Positions 18,341-28,031 are shown, numbered from the stretch's first letter. The stretch: DNA of 64,000 nt from Arthrobacter sp. Y-9 (GCF_029690065.1 NZ_CP121463.1:2728001-2792000), one strand, 5' to 3'. The notes: generated by a model not told the origin, from the sequence alone. Numbers and translations: made by a program.

Positions 18341-19687
18341 ATGAACACGCCCCTGCGCCGTCGTCAATTCCTCGGCCTCTCCGCCGCCGCGGCCGTCACC
18401 GCCGCCCTCGCCGCCTGCGGCGGTCCCTCCACCAGCGGTGGCGGGGCCTCCCAGGCCGCCGCGGACACGGACTTCAGCGGTGTGAAGCCCGCCGCGAGCT
18501 TCGACTTCTGGTCCACCCACCCGGGCAAGTCCCAGGACGTCGAGAAGCAGCTGATCGAGAAGTTCCAGGCCAAGCACCCGGACATCAAGGTCAACCTCAT
18601 CACCGGCGGCAAGGACTACGAGGAGATCGCCCAGAAGTTCCAGACCGCACAGGCCGCCAAGAGCGGACTGCCGGCGCTCGTGGTCCTGTCCGATGTGTGG
18701 TGGTTCCGCTACTACATGAACAAGAGCATCATCCCGCTGGACAGCCTGATCAAGCAGCTCGACTTCAGCCTGTCCGACTTCCGCGAGACCCTCGTGGCGG
18801 ACTACGGCTACGACAACCAGCAGTGGGCCATGCCGTACGCCCGCTCCACCCCGCTCTTCTACTACAACAAGGACCACTTCAAGGCCGCAGGTCTCCCGGA
18901 CCGCGCGCCGAAGACCTGGGCCGAGTTCGCCGAATGGGCGCCGAAGCTCAAGGCCGCGTCCAAGGCGGAGTTCGCCTTCATGTACCCGGCACTGGCCGGC
19001 TACGCGGGCTGGACCCTGCAGAACAACCTCTGGGGTGAAGGCGGCGGCTGGTCCAAGGACTGGGACATCACCGCCGACTCGGACGCCAACGTCAAGGCGC
19101 TCCAGTTCGCGCAGGACTCGGTCTACAAGGACGGCTGGGCCGGCGTCTCCTCCAAGGACTCCGCGGACGACTTCGCCGCGGGCATCGCCTCGGCCACCCT
19201 GTCCTCCACCGGCTCGCTCGTGGGCGTGCTGCAGAACGCCAAGTTCACCGTGGGCGTCGGCTTCCTGCCGGGCGGCTCCGCCTCGCAGAACCCGGTCTGC
19301 CCGACCGGCGGCGCCGGCCTGGGCATCCCGGCGGGCGTTCCGAAGGACCAGCAGCTCGCCGCCGCCACGTTCCTGAAGTTCGTGACGGAGCCGGAGAACA
19401 CCGCGCTCTTCTCCGCGGCCACCGGCTACATGCCCACCCGCAAGTCCGCGGACATGACCTCGGCGCTGGCCAAGACGCCTCAGATCAAGATCGCCATGGA
19501 TCAGCTGGCGGTGACCCGCAAGCAGGACAACGCACGGGTGTTCCTGCCGGGCGCGGACCAGGAGATGGCCAAGGCCGCCGCGGCGATCCTGACCCAGAAG
19601 GCCGACGTGAAGAGCAGCCTCACCACCCTGAAGGGCACCCTCGAGGGCATCTACACCAAGGACGTGAAGCCGAAGATCGCCAAGTAG
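18341..19687 (+). CDS. Sugar ABC transporter substrate-binding lipoprotein
   Basis: Extracytoplasmic binding protein of the importer, 448 aa. The leader MNTPLRRRQFLGLSAAAA has a twin-arginine-like motif and ends in lipobox LAAC at Cys26, so it is probably Tat-exported and lipid-anchored. The mature part resembles family 1 solute-binding proteins (FDFWSTHPGKSQDVEKQL, WAMPYARSTPLFYYNKD). UgpB-type proteins bind glycerol-3-phosphate or oligosaccharides; the actual ligand cannot be read from sequence. AAAGGTCACCTC precedes the ATG. Confidence 0.9.
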   Translation: MNTPLRRRQFLGLSAAAAVTAALAACGGPSTSGGGASQAAADTDFSGVKPAASFDFWSTHPGKSQDVEKQLIEKFQAKHPDIKVNLITGGKDYEEIAQKFQTAQAAKSGLPALVVLSDVWWFRYYMNKSIIPLDSLIKQLDFSLSDFRETLVADYGYDNQQWAMPYARSTPLFYYNKDHFKAAGLPDRAPKTWAEFAEWAPKLKAASKAEFAFMYPALAGYAGWTLQNNLWGEGGGWSKDWDITADSDANVKALQFAQDSVYKDGWAGVSSKDSADDFAAGIASATLSSTGSLVGVLQNAKFTVGVGFLPGGSASQNPVCPTGGAGLGIPAGVPKDQQLAAATFLKFVTEPENTALFSAATGYMPTRKSADMTSALAKTPQIKIAMDQLAVTRKQDNARVFLPGADQEMAKAAAAILTQKADVKSSLTTLKGTLEGIYTKDVKPKIAK

Positions 19688-19707
19688 GGCATTCACTCTC
19701 CGGAGCA

Positions 19708-19752
19708 CGACGACGGCGGCGGCCACCTCAGCGGTGGCCGCCGTCGTCGTCG
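19708..19752 (+). terminator. Terminator of the ABC importer operon
   Basis: A 20-bp stem (19708-19727 with 19733-19752, one mismatch) with a 5-nt loop is followed by TTTTCG. It begins 20 nt after the binding-protein stop. Confidence 0.85.
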
Positions 19753-20022
19753 TTTTCGCAGGGCGTCGGGTCTGGGAGCCGTAGCGTCCGGCAGCTGCGC
19801 TCTCCGGCCGCCGTGGCGGGACGCCGTGGCCGGGCACAGCGTCCGGGCGCAGTGGCAGGACGCCGCGACAACAGCACAGTCCCGCCATCACCACGCCACG
19901 ATTTAACACATCTGCGCCATGAACGGCGGAGCCCGCTGGTCCTGGAACACCGGGGATGCCATCCTGGTCGGGCGGGGATCCCGACCGGTGGCCCCACTTC
20001 CTGCCATCCGAGGAGCACACGA
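19753..20022. other. Intergenic region upstream of the amidohydrolase
   Basis: No gene seen. It holds imperfect repeats around GGCGGGACGCCG / GGCAGGACGCCG (about 19813-19866) and an inverted repeat GGTCGGG / CCCGACC at 19966-19986, 37 nt before the amidohydrolase start, which could be an operator. No confident promoter. Confidence 0.4.
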
Positions 20023-21483
20023 GTGATCACCCGCATCAAGGCGGCCTTCATCATCGGCTACGCCGACGGTGACCACCGCATCCTGCCGGACGCCGAACTG
20101 GTCCACGACGACGGCGCCATCCTGTTCGTCGGCCGGGACTACGCCGGGCCGGTCGACCGGGAAATCGACGCGGGACTCTCGATCGTCTCCCCCGGCTTCA
20201 TCGACCTCAACGCCCTCGCCGACATCGACCACGCGATCTTCGACTCCTGGCACGGACCGGACACCCGGCTGGGCCTCCTCCGGTCGGAGCAGCACCTCCA
20301 GGACAACGCTCCGGTCTTCAACCCGGAGGAGCTGCGCTTCCGCCGCGAGTTCGCCCTGACCCAGCTCGCACTCAACGGCATCACCACCCTCATGCCGATC
20401 GCGGCGGAGAGCTATCTCGACTGGTGCGAGGACTATGAGGATCTGGCGCACCTGGCATCGGCCGTCGAGGACATCGGCCTGCGGGCGTACCTCGGTCCCA
20501 GCTACCGCACCCACATCCCCTACACCGACGGGACACGCGTACTGCTGCACGAGGACGAGCAGCGGGGCCTGGACGGGCTGGCCGAAGCCATCCGCTTCGC
20601 GAAGGACCATGAAGGACGGGCGGACGGCAGGATCCGCACGGCCCTGTTGCCGGCCCGGATCGAGACGCAGACGGAGAAGACACTCCGGCTCACGCGTCAG
20701 GCGGCCGACGAGCTGGGGATCCCGGTCCGGCTCCACGCCGCCCAGGGGCTGTCCGAGGTGGCGACCATGATCGAACGCACCGGGCTGCGCCCTCTCCCCT
20801 ACCTCCATTCGATCGGCTTCCTGGCGGACCGCACCTTCATCCCGCACGCCTGGACGGTGCCAGGGCATCGCCACATGCCCAGCGCCTACGGGGCTGGCGA
20901 CGACCTCGCACTCCTCGCGGCGTCGGGGACGTCCGTGGTGTTCTGCCCCATCCCCTCCGCCCACTACGGGAATGTGCTGGAGGACTATGACGCGTACCGC
21001 GCCCGCGGGATCCGGGTGGTGATGGGCACCGACTCGGCGCCGCCGAACATGATCCGCGGCCTCGACCTCGCGATGGCGATGCAGAAGTCCACCACCGGAG
21101 ACCGGGCGGCGGCTCAGGCGGGAGATCTCTTCCGCTCCGCCACCCTCGATCCCGCAGAAGCCCTCGGCCGGGACGACCTCGGACGCCTCGCGCCCGGCTG
21201 CCAGGCGGACTACTTCGTCCTGGACCTCACCGGCAGCCACATCGGCCCGTACGCCGACCCGATCCGCACCCTGATCCTCAACGCCGACGGGCGGGACATC
21301 TCACGGGTCGTCGTCGCCGGCCGGACCGTGGTCGAGGACCACCGGGTCGTCACCGTGGACACGAGCGACCACCGCCGTCGTGCGCAGGAGTTCCTGAACC
21401 GCTACATGGCCTCGCTCAGCGCCTCCGACCACGCCCACCGCTCCACGGAGGAACTGCTCCCTCCGAGCTTCCCCCTCGCCTGA
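20023..21483 (+). CDS. Amidohydrolase-superfamily protein with atypical metal site
   Basis: The 486-aa protein belongs to the TRZ/ATZ-like branch of the amidohydrolases. A small N-terminal beta domain leads to SPGFIDLNALADIDH (from residue 56), where relatives normally have PGxxxxHxH. Here both metal His positions are replaced (Asn and Leu). Later parts look more normal: RLHAAQGLSEV (near 236), FIPHAWTVPGHRHM (near 272) and VMGTDSAPPN (near 335) with the conserved Asp. AGGAG precedes GTG 20023 by about 7 nt. The substrate is unknown; deaminase or hydrolase activity is only inferred. Confidence 0.78.
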   Translation: MITRIKAAFIIGYADGDHRILPDAELVHDDGAILFVGRDYAGPVDREIDAGLSIVSPGFIDLNALADIDHAIFDSWHGPDTRLGLLRSEQHLQDNAPVFNPEELRFRREFALTQLALNGITTLMPIAAESYLDWCEDYEDLAHLASAVEDIGLRAYLGPSYRTHIPYTDGTRVLLHEDEQRGLDGLAEAIRFAKDHEGRADGRIRTALLPARIETQTEKTLRLTRQAADELGIPVRLHAAQGLSEVATMIERTGLRPLPYLHSIGFLADRTFIPHAWTVPGHRHMPSAYGAGDDLALLAASGTSVVFCPIPSAHYGNVLEDYDAYRARGIRVVMGTDSAPPNMIRGLDLAMAMQKSTTGDRAAAQAGDLFRSATLDPAEALGRDDLGRLAPGCQADYFVLDLTGSHIGPYADPIRTLILNADGRDISRVVVAGRTVVEDHRVVTVDTSDHRRRAQEFLNRYMASLSASDHAHRSTEELLPPSFPLA

Positions 21484-21523
21484 GCGGCGCGGGCCTCACC
21501 TGGCCCACCTCGGGAGGAAACGC

Positions 21524-21558
21524 CAGAGGCCCCTGACCAGCACGGTCAGGGGCCTCTG
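21524..21558. terminator. Bidirectional terminator between the amidohydrolase gene and map
   Basis: Perfect 15-bp stem (21524-21538 with 21544-21558) with loop AGCAC between converging genes. Confidence 0.82.
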
Positions 21559-21612
21559 CGCAGACTGTCACGGCGCCGCCGTCGCCTGTTCACGCGCGAC
21601 GGCGGACCTGGC

Positions 21613-22443
21613 TCACCCCGGGATCGGCACCACGGTCACGCCGAGCTTCGAGAGCTCGGAGGCGCCGCCGTCGGGTGCCGTGAGGACCCAGATGCCCTCG
21701 CGGTGGACGGCCACGGAATGCTCCCACTGCGAAGCCCGGGCGCCGTCGGTGGTGACGACGGTCCAGTCGTCTTCCAGCACGGCGGTTTCGAGTCCGCCGC
21801 GGACCAGCATCGGCTCGATCGCGAAACACATGCCCGGCTTGATCTTCGGGCCCCGGTGCTTGCTGCGGTAGTTCAGGACGTCCGGCGCCATGTGCATCTG
21901 CGAGCCGATGCCGTGGCCGCAGTAGTCCTCCAGGATGCCGAGCGGCTTGCCCTTCTGAGCGGTCACGTAGTCGTCGATGGCGTCGCCGATGTCGCCCACG
22001 TACTTGGCGGTGGCCAGCGCCGCGATGCCGTGCCACATGGCCATACGGGTGACCTCGGAGAGACGCTCGTCCTCCGGATCCCCCTGGCCCACGATGACGG
22101 TCCGTGCGGAGTCGGCGTTCCAGCCGCGCACGATGCAGCCGCCGTCGATCTTCACCACGTCACCGGGCTCCAGCGCGCGCGGCCCGGGGATGCCGTGCAC
22201 CACCTCGTCATTGACCGAGGCGCAGATGTGCTTGGGATAGCCGTGGTAGCCGAGGAAGTTGTACTGCGCGCCCGCCTCGTCCACCACCGCGGCGAAGACG
22301 GCATCCAGCTCATCGGTCGTGACACCCGGTGCGACCGCGGCCACGGCCGCGTCCAGGGCACGGCTGAGAAGCTCGCCGGCCTCCTGCATGATGCGCATCT
22401 GGGCGTTGGTCTTGTACTCGATCCGCGGAGAGTGGAATGCCAC
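21613..22443 (-). CDS. map: Methionine aminopeptidase, type I
   Basis: Removes the initiator Met from new proteins. The 276 aa carry the five-ligand metal centre segments: VVHGIPG, VKIDGGCIVRGWNADSARTV (two Asp), GHGIGSQMH (His), AIEPMLV (Glu) and SQWEHSVAV (Glu). GTG start with GAAGGAAG upstream. It follows secY-adk, but a terminator at 22532-22560 lies in between. Confidence 0.95.
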   Translation of the reverse strand: MAFHSPRIEYKTNAQMRIMQEAGELLSRALDAAVAAVAPGVTTDELDAVFAAVVDEAGAQYNFLGYHGYPKHICASVNDEVVHGIPGPRALEPGDVVKIDGGCIVRGWNADSARTVIVGQGDPEDERLSEVTRMAMWHGIAALATAKYVGDIGDAIDDYVTAQKGKPLGILEDYCGHGIGSQMHMAPDVLNYRSKHRGPKIKPGMCFAIEPMLVRGGLETAVLEDDWTVVTTDGARASQWEHSVAVHREGIWVLTAPDGGASELSKLGVTVVPIPG

Positions 22444-22531
22444 AGGTCTTCCTTCGGTTCCGGTCGCGTGTCACGCGGCCTTCGGGGTTACTGACGTCGG
22501 GGCGGCCGGTTCGGGGCCACCGGGGAAAAAC

Positions 22532-22560
22532 CATGCCCCCGGAGTGTCTCCAGGGGCATG
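22532..22560 (-). terminator. secY-adk terminator
   Basis: An 8-bp outer stem (22532-22539 with 22553-22560), one mismatch and a 4-bp inner stem with a 3-nt loop. The minus transcript then reads GGTTTTTCC. Confidence 0.82.
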
Positions 22561-22570
22561 ACAGGGATTT

Positions 22571-23164
22571 CTAGGCGCTGGCGGCTTCGTCCGCCACGGC
22601 CTCGGCGATGGCGGCCATCACGCGGTCCGTGACCTCGTCGATGGCTCCGATGCCATCCACGCGGCGGAGGATCCCGCGCTCGGCGTACTTGCCCACCACG
22701 GCTTCGGTCTGCTCGTGGTAGAGATCCAGCCGGTGGCGGATGACGGTCTCATTGTCATCGCTGCGGCCGGTCTCCAGAGCCCTGCCGAGCAGACGGGTGA
22801 CGAGTTCCTCGTCATCCGCGGTCAGCTGGAGCACCACGTCCAGGCGGGTGCCGGACTCGGAGAGGATCTGGTCCAGCTCGTCCACCTGCGCGACCGTGCG
22901 CGGGTAGCCGTCGAGCAGGAAGCCCTCCGCCACATCGTCCTGGCCCAGCCGGTCACGGACCATGCGGTTGGTGACCGAGTCGGGGACGAAGTCCCCGGCG
23001 TCCATGTACTTCTTGGCTTCCAGGCCCAGCGGGGTCTCGCCCTTGACGTTGGCGCGGAAGATGTCGCCGGTGGAGATGGCCACCACACCGAGACGATCGG
23101 AGATCCGCTCGGCCTGCGTCCCCTTGCCGGAGCCGGGAGGACCGATAATCAGCATTCTTGTCAT
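22571..23164 (-). CDS. adk: Adenylate kinase
   Basis: Interconverts ATP plus AMP with two ADP. The 197 aa represent the short-lid form of actinobacteria: P-loop GPPGSGKGTQAE, AISTGDIFRANV, GFLLDGYPRTVAQ, and no zinc-binding Cys in the lid. The start overlaps the secY stop by 4 nt, so translation is probably coupled. Confidence 0.96.
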   Translation of the reverse strand: MTRMLIIGPPGSGKGTQAERISDRLGVVAISTGDIFRANVKGETPLGLEAKKYMDAGDFVPDSVTNRMVRDRLGQDDVAEGFLLDGYPRTVAQVDELDQILSESGTRLDVVLQLTADDEELVTRLLGRALETGRSDDNETVIRHRLDLYHEQTEAVVGKYAERGILRRVDGIGAIDEVTDRVMAAIAEAVADEAASA

Positions 23165-24471
23165 CGCAAGAGCCCTTCGTAGTGCCGTTGTTGAAGCTGC
23201 GCGTCGATCTGCTTCACCGTCTCCAGTCCGACACCGACCATGATGAGGATCGAGGTGCCGCCGAAGGGGAAGTTCTGGTTGGCCTGGACCAGGACCAGGG
23301 CCACCAGCGGGATGAGCGCAACAATGCCGAGGTACAGCGCACCTGGCAGGGTGATCCGGGACAGCACGTACTGCAGGTACTCAGCAGTGGGACGGCCCGC
23401 CCGGATCCCGGGAATGAAGCCACCGTACTTCTTCATGTTGTCCGAGACCTCTTCAGGGTTGAAGGTGATCGAGACGTAGAAGTAGGTGAAGAAGATGATC
23501 AGCAGGAAGTACACCGCCATGTAGAACGGGTGATCACCCTTGGTGAGGTTGTTGTTGATCCACACCACCCACTCGGGAACGGGGCGCCCGTCCGTCGGGG
23601 TGTTGAACTGCGCGATCAGCGCCGGCAGGTACAGGATGGACGACGCGAAGATCACGGGGATCACGCCGGCCATGTTGACCTTGATCGGGATGTAGGTGGT
23701 GGTGCCACCGACGGTGCGGCGTCCGACCATGCGCTTGGCGTACTGCACCGGGATGCGCCGCTGGGACTGCTCGACGAAGACCACGAGAGCCACGGTCAGG
23801 AGGCCGACCAGCAGGACCGCGATGAACGTGCCCCAGCCCTTGGCTCCGATGATGCCGTTCATGGCGGGCACGAAGCCGGCCGCGATGGAGGTGAAGATCA
23901 GCAGGGACATGCCGTTGCCGATGCCCTTTTCCGTCACGAGCTCGCCCATCCACATGATGAGGCCGGTGCCTGCGGTCAGGGTGATGATCAGCAGGATCGT
24001 CGTGATGATGCTGTTGTCCGGGATCAGCGGCAGGGCGCAGCCCTGGAACAGCTGACCGGAACGGGCCAGGGACACCAGCGTGGTGGCGTTCAGGAGGCCC
24101 AGGGCGATCGTCAGATACCGCGTGTACTGCGTGAGCTTGGTCTGCCCGGAGGCGCCTTCCTCATACAGTTCCTGGAACCGGGGGATCACGACGCGCAGTA
24201 GCTGAACGATGATGCTGGCGGTGATGTACGGCATGATGCCCAGCGCGAAGATGGAGACCTGAAGCAGGGCGCCACCCGAGAACATGTTCACCATCTGCTG
24301 CAGGCTGCTGTTGCCCTGCGTCAGCTGGAGACACTGCTGAACGTTGTTATAGCTCACACCCGGTGCCGGGATGAACGCGCCGAGCCGGAAGATCGTGACG
24401 ATGCCAAGAGTGAACAGCAACTTGCGTCGCAAGTCAGGGGTCCTGAAGGCACGGCCGAATGCGCTGAGCAA
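23161..24471 (-). CDS. secY: Preprotein translocase subunit SecY
   Basis: Ten-spanning channel subunit of the Sec translocon; works with SecE (60317-60598). The 436 aa include FRTPDLRRKLLFTLGI, the plug region, RRIPVQYAKRMVGRR and GIRAGRPTAEYL. The start is TTG with GGAGG 4 nt upstream. The gene is separated from rplO by a 178-nt gap containing a perfect 42-bp palindrome. Confidence 0.96.
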   Translation of the reverse strand: MLSAFGRAFRTPDLRRKLLFTLGIVTIFRLGAFIPAPGVSYNNVQQCLQLTQGNSSLQQMVNMFSGGALLQVSIFALGIMPYITASIIVQLLRVVIPRFQELYEEGASGQTKLTQYTRYLTIALGLLNATTLVSLARSGQLFQGCALPLIPDNSIITTILLIITLTAGTGLIMWMGELVTEKGIGNGMSLLIFTSIAAGFVPAMNGIIGAKGWGTFIAVLLVGLLTVALVVFVEQSQRRIPVQYAKRMVGRRTVGGTTTYIPIKVNMAGVIPVIFASSILYLPALIAQFNTPTDGRPVPEWVVWINNNLTKGDHPFYMAVYFLLIIFFTYFYVSITFNPEEVSDNMKKYGGFIPGIRAGRPTAEYLQYVLSRITLPGALYLGIVALIPLVALVLVQANQNFPFGGTSILIMVGVGLETVKQIDAQLQQRHYEGLLR

Positions 24472-24580
24472 GCGTCCTCCTGAGGGATCTGTGAGGTAAA
24501 GGAGAGTGGGTTCCTGGTTGAACCCGACATCAGAGTCTAACCGTTGTGTCGGTCAGCCCCGTAATTCGTCGCGAATGCAG

Positions 24581-24622
24581 GAACTCCCGGCACCCGGACA
24601 GCTGTCCGGGTGCCGGGAGTTC
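24581..24622. terminator. Perfect 42-bp palindrome between rplO and secY
   Basis: The 21 bases at 24581-24601 are exactly complementary to 24602-24622, with no loop bases. It lies 28 nt after the rplO stop with no T-run, and probably acts as a terminator, attenuator or 3'-end stabiliser. Confidence 0.7.
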
Positions 24623-24649
24623 TCAGATCGCGTTCAGCGGGTCCGGCTC

Positions 24650-25138
24650 TCAGAGAGCGGTGACGGAACCACCGGCGGCCTGGATCTTCTCAGCCGCGCT
24701 GGCGGAGAAGGCATCCACGGTCACATCGACCTTGACGGTGATGTCACCAGAGCCGAGCACCTTGACGGGCTGGTTCTTGCGAACCGCGCCCTTGGCGACC
24801 AGGTCGGCCACCGTCACGGTGCCACCCTCCGGGAAGAGCTCGGAGAGACGGTCAAGGTTGACCACCTGGAACTCGACACGGAACGGGTTCTTGAAGCCGC
24901 GAAGCTTCGGCAGGCGCATGTGCAGCGGCAGCTGGCCACCGGCGAAGCCGGCCTTGACCTGGTAACGCGCCTTGGTGCCCTTGGTACCACGACCGGCGGT
25001 CTTACCCTTGGAGCCTTCACCACGGCCCACACGGGTCTTCGCGGTCTTGGCACCAGCGGCGGGACGCAGGTGGTGGATCTTCAGAGCGTGCTGCTTCTCT
25101 TCGGTCGCTGCAGGCTCAGCAGTCTTCTTCTCAGCCAT
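24650..25138 (-). CDS. rplO: 50S ribosomal protein L15
   Basis: Late-assembly large-subunit protein. The 162 aa carry [30 protein letters not shown]-type Gly/Lys-rich sequence in the N-terminal half and [17 protein letters not shown] at the end. A short Glu/Ala extension precedes the core. Its start overlaps the rpmD stop by one base. Confidence 0.95.
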   Translation of the reverse strand: MAEKKTAEPAATEEKQHALKIHHLRPAAGAKTAKTRVGRGEGSKGKTAGRGTKGTKARYQVKAGFAGGQLPLHMRLPKLRGFKNPFRVEFQVVNLDRLSELFPEGGTVTVADLVAKGAVRKNQPVKVLGSGDITVKVDVTVDAFSASAAEKIQAAGGSVTAL

Positions 25139-25344
25139 TACTTCGCCTCCTTGACCTCTACGAGGTGCGGAACCGTGTTGAGCATGCCCACGGTCACGGC
25201 GTCAGCGGAACGGACCACGGAGTGGCCGATGCGCTTGAGACCGAGAGAGCGGAGCGTGTCACGCTGGTTCTGCTTGGCGCCGATGACGCCCTTGATCTGG
25301 GTGATTTCCAACTGAGCGTCGGACGGAGTCAGGTTCTTTGCCAT
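25138..25344 (-). CDS. rpmD: 50S ribosomal protein L30
   Basis: A 68-aa protein with [20 protein letters not shown], the standard L30 core, followed by [13 protein letters not shown]. It lies 3 nt after rpsE and overlaps rplO by one base. Confidence 0.95.
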   Translation of the reverse strand: MAKNLTPSDAQLEITQIKGVIGAKQNQRDTLRSLGLKRIGHSVVRSADAVTVGMLNTVPHLVEVKEAK

Positions 25345-25347
25345 GGC

Positions 25348-26049
25348 TCAGGCACCTGCCTTCTGGTTGTTCAGAGCACGCACCAGAGCTGCGGGAGCAA
25401 CCTCGTCCAGCGGCAGGCCACGACGAGCGGCAACAGCTGCCGGCTCCTCGAGCTGACGCAGAGCCTCAACAGTCGCGTGAACGATGTTGATGGCGTTGGA
25501 GGAGCCCAGCGACTTGGACAGCACGTCGTGGATGCCGACGCACTCCAGCACGGCGCGGACCGGACCACCGGCGATAACACCGGTACCCGGGGAAGCCGGA
25601 CGGAGCATCACGACACCAGCGGCGGCTTCGCCCTGGACGCGGTGCGGGATGGTGCTGCCGACGCGCGGGACGCGGAAGAAGGACTTCTTAGCCTCTTCAA
25701 CACCCTTGGCGATGGCGGCGGGGACTTCGCGAGCCTTGCCGTAACCGACACCGACCATGCCGTTGCCATCGCCGACCACCACGAGGGCGGTGAAGCTGAA
25801 GCGGCGGCCACCCTTGACCACCTTGGCGACACGGTTGATGGTTACAACACGCTCAACGAACTGGCTCTTCTCGGCCTCGCGGGCGTCACGGCCACGGCCG
25901 CCACGCTCGCCACGGCCACCACGTTCGCCGCGCTCACCACGACGGCCGCCACGGCGGTTGTCGTTGTTGGCAGCCTCAGTGGTTTCAGTTGCAACAGCGG
26001 CTGCAGCTTCAGTCACCTGGGTTTCCTTTTCGTTGTTCACTTCGGTCAC
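25348..26049 (-). CDS. rpsE: 30S ribosomal protein S5
   Basis: Decoding-fidelity protein of the small subunit. The 233 aa exceed the usual 165-200 because of an N-terminal extension of about 60 residues: an acidic start, then an Arg/Gly-rich stretch ([14 protein letters not shown]). The core carries [20 protein letters not shown] and [14 protein letters not shown]. It starts with GTG and overlaps the rplR stop by 4 nt. Confidence 0.95.
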   Translation of the reverse strand: MTEVNNEKETQVTEAAAAVATETTEAANNDNRRGGRRGERGERGGRGERGGRGRDAREAEKSQFVERVVTINRVAKVVKGGRRFSFTALVVVGDGNGMVGVGYGKAREVPAAIAKGVEEAKKSFFRVPRVGSTIPHRVQGEAAAGVVMLRPASPGTGVIAGGPVRAVLECVGIHDVLSKSLGSSNAINIVHATVEALRQLEEPAAVAARRGLPLDEVAPAALVRALNNQKAGA

Positions 26050-26429
26050 AGCGCCAGACCACCTTCGCGAGCACCGTCAGCGACGGCGGCGATGCGGCCG
26101 TGGTACTTGTTGCCACCGCGGTCGAAGACCACGGCCTCAACACCGGCTGCCTTGGCACGCTCGGCGACCAGTTCACCAACGCGCTTGGCCTTGGCGGTCT
26201 TGTCACCTTCGAACGCACGCAGATCGGCTTCCATGGTGGAGGCCGAGGCGAGGGTCTTTGCCACGGTGTCATCCACGACCTGCACGAAGATGTGACGGGC
26301 CGAACGGTTGACGATGAGGCGCGGACGAGCCGGGGTACCGGAGATGCGCTTGCGGATACGCAGCTGACGACGGCTACGGGCCGAGGTCTTGTTCTTGCTG
26401 TTGCGCTTCTTGTTAATGCTGATGGCCAT
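26046..26429 (-). CDS. rplR: 50S ribosomal protein L18
   Basis: Binds 5S rRNA with L5. The 127 aa contain a basic N-terminus ([20 protein letters not shown]), [20 protein letters not shown] and [20 protein letters not shown]. Two nt after rplF. Confidence 0.96.
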   Translation of the reverse strand: MAISINKKRNSKNKTSARSRRQLRIRKRISGTPARPRLIVNRSARHIFVQVVDDTVAKTLASASTMEADLRAFEGDKTAKAKRVGELVAERAKAAGVEAVVFDRGGNKYHGRIAAVADGAREGGLAL

Positions 26430-26431
26430 GG

Positions 26432-26968
26432 TTACTTACCAGCCTTTCCGACCTTGCGGCGGATGATTTCGCCGGCGTAACGGATGCCCTTGCCCTTGTA
26501 GGGGTCGGGCTTGCGCAGCTTGCGGATGTTGGCAGCGACTTCGCCGACCTGCTGCTTGTCAATGCCAGCAACAGAGAGCTTGGTCGGGCCTTCAACGGCA
26601 AACGTGATGCCGGCGGGAGCGACGACGCTGACCGGGTGGCTGTAGCCCAGAGCGAACTCCAGGTCAGAACCCTTGGCCTGCACACGGTAACCCGTGCCGA
26701 CGATTTCCAGCTTCTTCTCGTAGCCCTTGGTCACGCCGTCGATCATGTTGGCGATCAGGGTACGGGTCAGGCCGTGCAGCGAGCGAGCAGTGCGCTCGTC
26801 GTTCGGGCGGGACACGGAGATCGTGCCCTCTTCCAGGGCCACCTCGATGGGGCTGGCCACGGTGTGGCTCAGTTCGCCCTTGGCACCCTTGACGGTGACA
26901 ACGGCTCCATCGATCTTGACCTCAACGCCAGCCGGAACGGTGATGGGGAGACGTCCAATACGCGACAT
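26432..26968 (-). CDS. rplF: 50S ribosomal protein L6
   Basis: Lies near the sarcin-ricin loop. The 178 aa start [17 protein letters not shown] and end with the conserved [13 protein letters not shown] and basic tail. The gap after rpsH is 18 nt. Confidence 0.96.
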   Translation of the reverse strand: MSRIGRLPITVPAGVEVKIDGAVVTVKGAKGELSHTVASPIEVALEEGTISVSRPNDERTARSLHGLTRTLIANMIDGVTKGYEKKLEIVGTGYRVQAKGSDLEFALGYSHPVSVVAPAGITFAVEGPTKLSVAGIDKQQVGEVAANIRKLRKPDPYKGKGIRYAGEIIRRKVGKAGK

Positions 26969-26986
26969 TCTTCTCTTCCTTTCCCG

Positions 26987-27385
26987 TTACCAGACGTACG
27001 CGAGGACTTCGCCGCCCACGCCCTTCTTGCCGGCCTGCTTGTCAGTCAGGAGGCCGGAAGAGGTGGACAGGATAGCGATACCCAGGCCACCCAGCACGTG
27101 CGGCAGGTTGGTGGACTTCGCGTAAACGCGCAGACCGGGCTTGGAGATACGGCGGACGCCAGCGATGGAACGCTCGCGGCTCGGACCGAACTTAAGGGTG
27201 ATGGTCAGCGTCTTGCCGACGCGTGCCTCTTCTTCCTTCCAGTCCGAGATGTAACCCTCGGCCTTCAGGATGTCGGCGACGCGGGCCTTCAGCTTGGAGT
27301 ACGGCATCGACACGGTGTCGTGGTACGCCGAGTTTGCATTGCGCAGACGGGTCAGCATGTCTGCGACGGGATCAGTCATGGTCAT
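26987..27385 (-). CDS. rpsH: 30S ribosomal protein S8
   Basis: Central-domain 16S rRNA binder, which represses the spc operon in E. coli. The 132 aa carry [16 protein letters not shown] and C-terminal [13 protein letters not shown]. An alternative ATG two codons downstream is possible. In many bacteria rpsN sits between rplE and rpsH; here the 67-nt gap has no gene. Confidence 0.96.
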   Translation of the reverse strand: MTMTDPVADMLTRLRNANSAYHDTVSMPYSKLKARVADILKAEGYISDWKEEEARVGKTLTITLKFGPSRERSIAGVRRISKPGLRVYAKSTNLPHVLGGLGIAILSTSSGLLTDKQAGKKGVGGEVLAYVW

Positions 27386-27452
27386 GAGGGCTCATGCCCT
27401 TCCTCGTACCGGTTTCCACGGGCGGAGCCAGTGGACCTTTTACGTAGTTGGA

Positions 27453-28031
27453 TTAGTCTTCGGTCTTGAACGGGAAGCCGAGGTGCTTGAGCAGCGCGCG
27501 GCCTTCCTCGTCGGTCTTCGCGGTGGTGACAACCGTGATGTCCATACCACGGACGCGGTCGATGGCGTCCTGGTCGATCTCGTGGAACATGACCTGCTCC
27601 GTGAGACCGAAGGTGTAGTTGCCGTTACCGTCGAACTGCTTGCCGTTCAGGCCGCGGAAGTCGCGGATACGGGGCAGTGCGAGGGTGACCAGACGATCCA
27701 GGAATTCCCACATGCGGTCGCCACGAAGCGTCGCGTGGGCGCCGATCGGCATACCCTCACGCAGCTTGAACTGGGCGATGGACTTGCGGGCCTTGGTGAC
27801 CTGGGGCTTCTGACCGGTGATCGCGGTCAGGTCGCGGACGGCGCCGTCGATCAGCTTGGAATCCTTGGCGGCGTCACCGACACCCATGTTCACGACGACC
27901 TTCACAAGGCGCGGAACCTGGTTGACGTTCTCGTACTCGAACTCATCCTGCAGGGACTGCTTGATGTTCTCGGCGTACTTGGTCTTCAGACGCGGGACGA
28001 TCTTCACCGGAGTCTCGAGGGTCTCAGTCAT
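27453..28031 (-). CDS. rplE: 50S ribosomal protein L5
   Basis: 5S rRNA-binding protein of 192 aa. Recognised from [20 protein letters not shown], the [20 protein letters not shown] segment and [19 protein letters not shown]. The start overlaps the rplX stop by one base. Confidence 0.96.
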   Translation of the reverse strand: MTETLETPVKIVPRLKTKYAENIKQSLQDEFEYENVNQVPRLVKVVVNMGVGDAAKDSKLIDGAVRDLTAITGQKPQVTKARKSIAQFKLREGMPIGAHATLRGDRMWEFLDRLVTLALPRIRDFRGLNGKQFDGNGNYTFGLTEQVMFHEIDQDAIDRVRGMDITVVTTAKTDEEGRALLKHLGFPFKTED

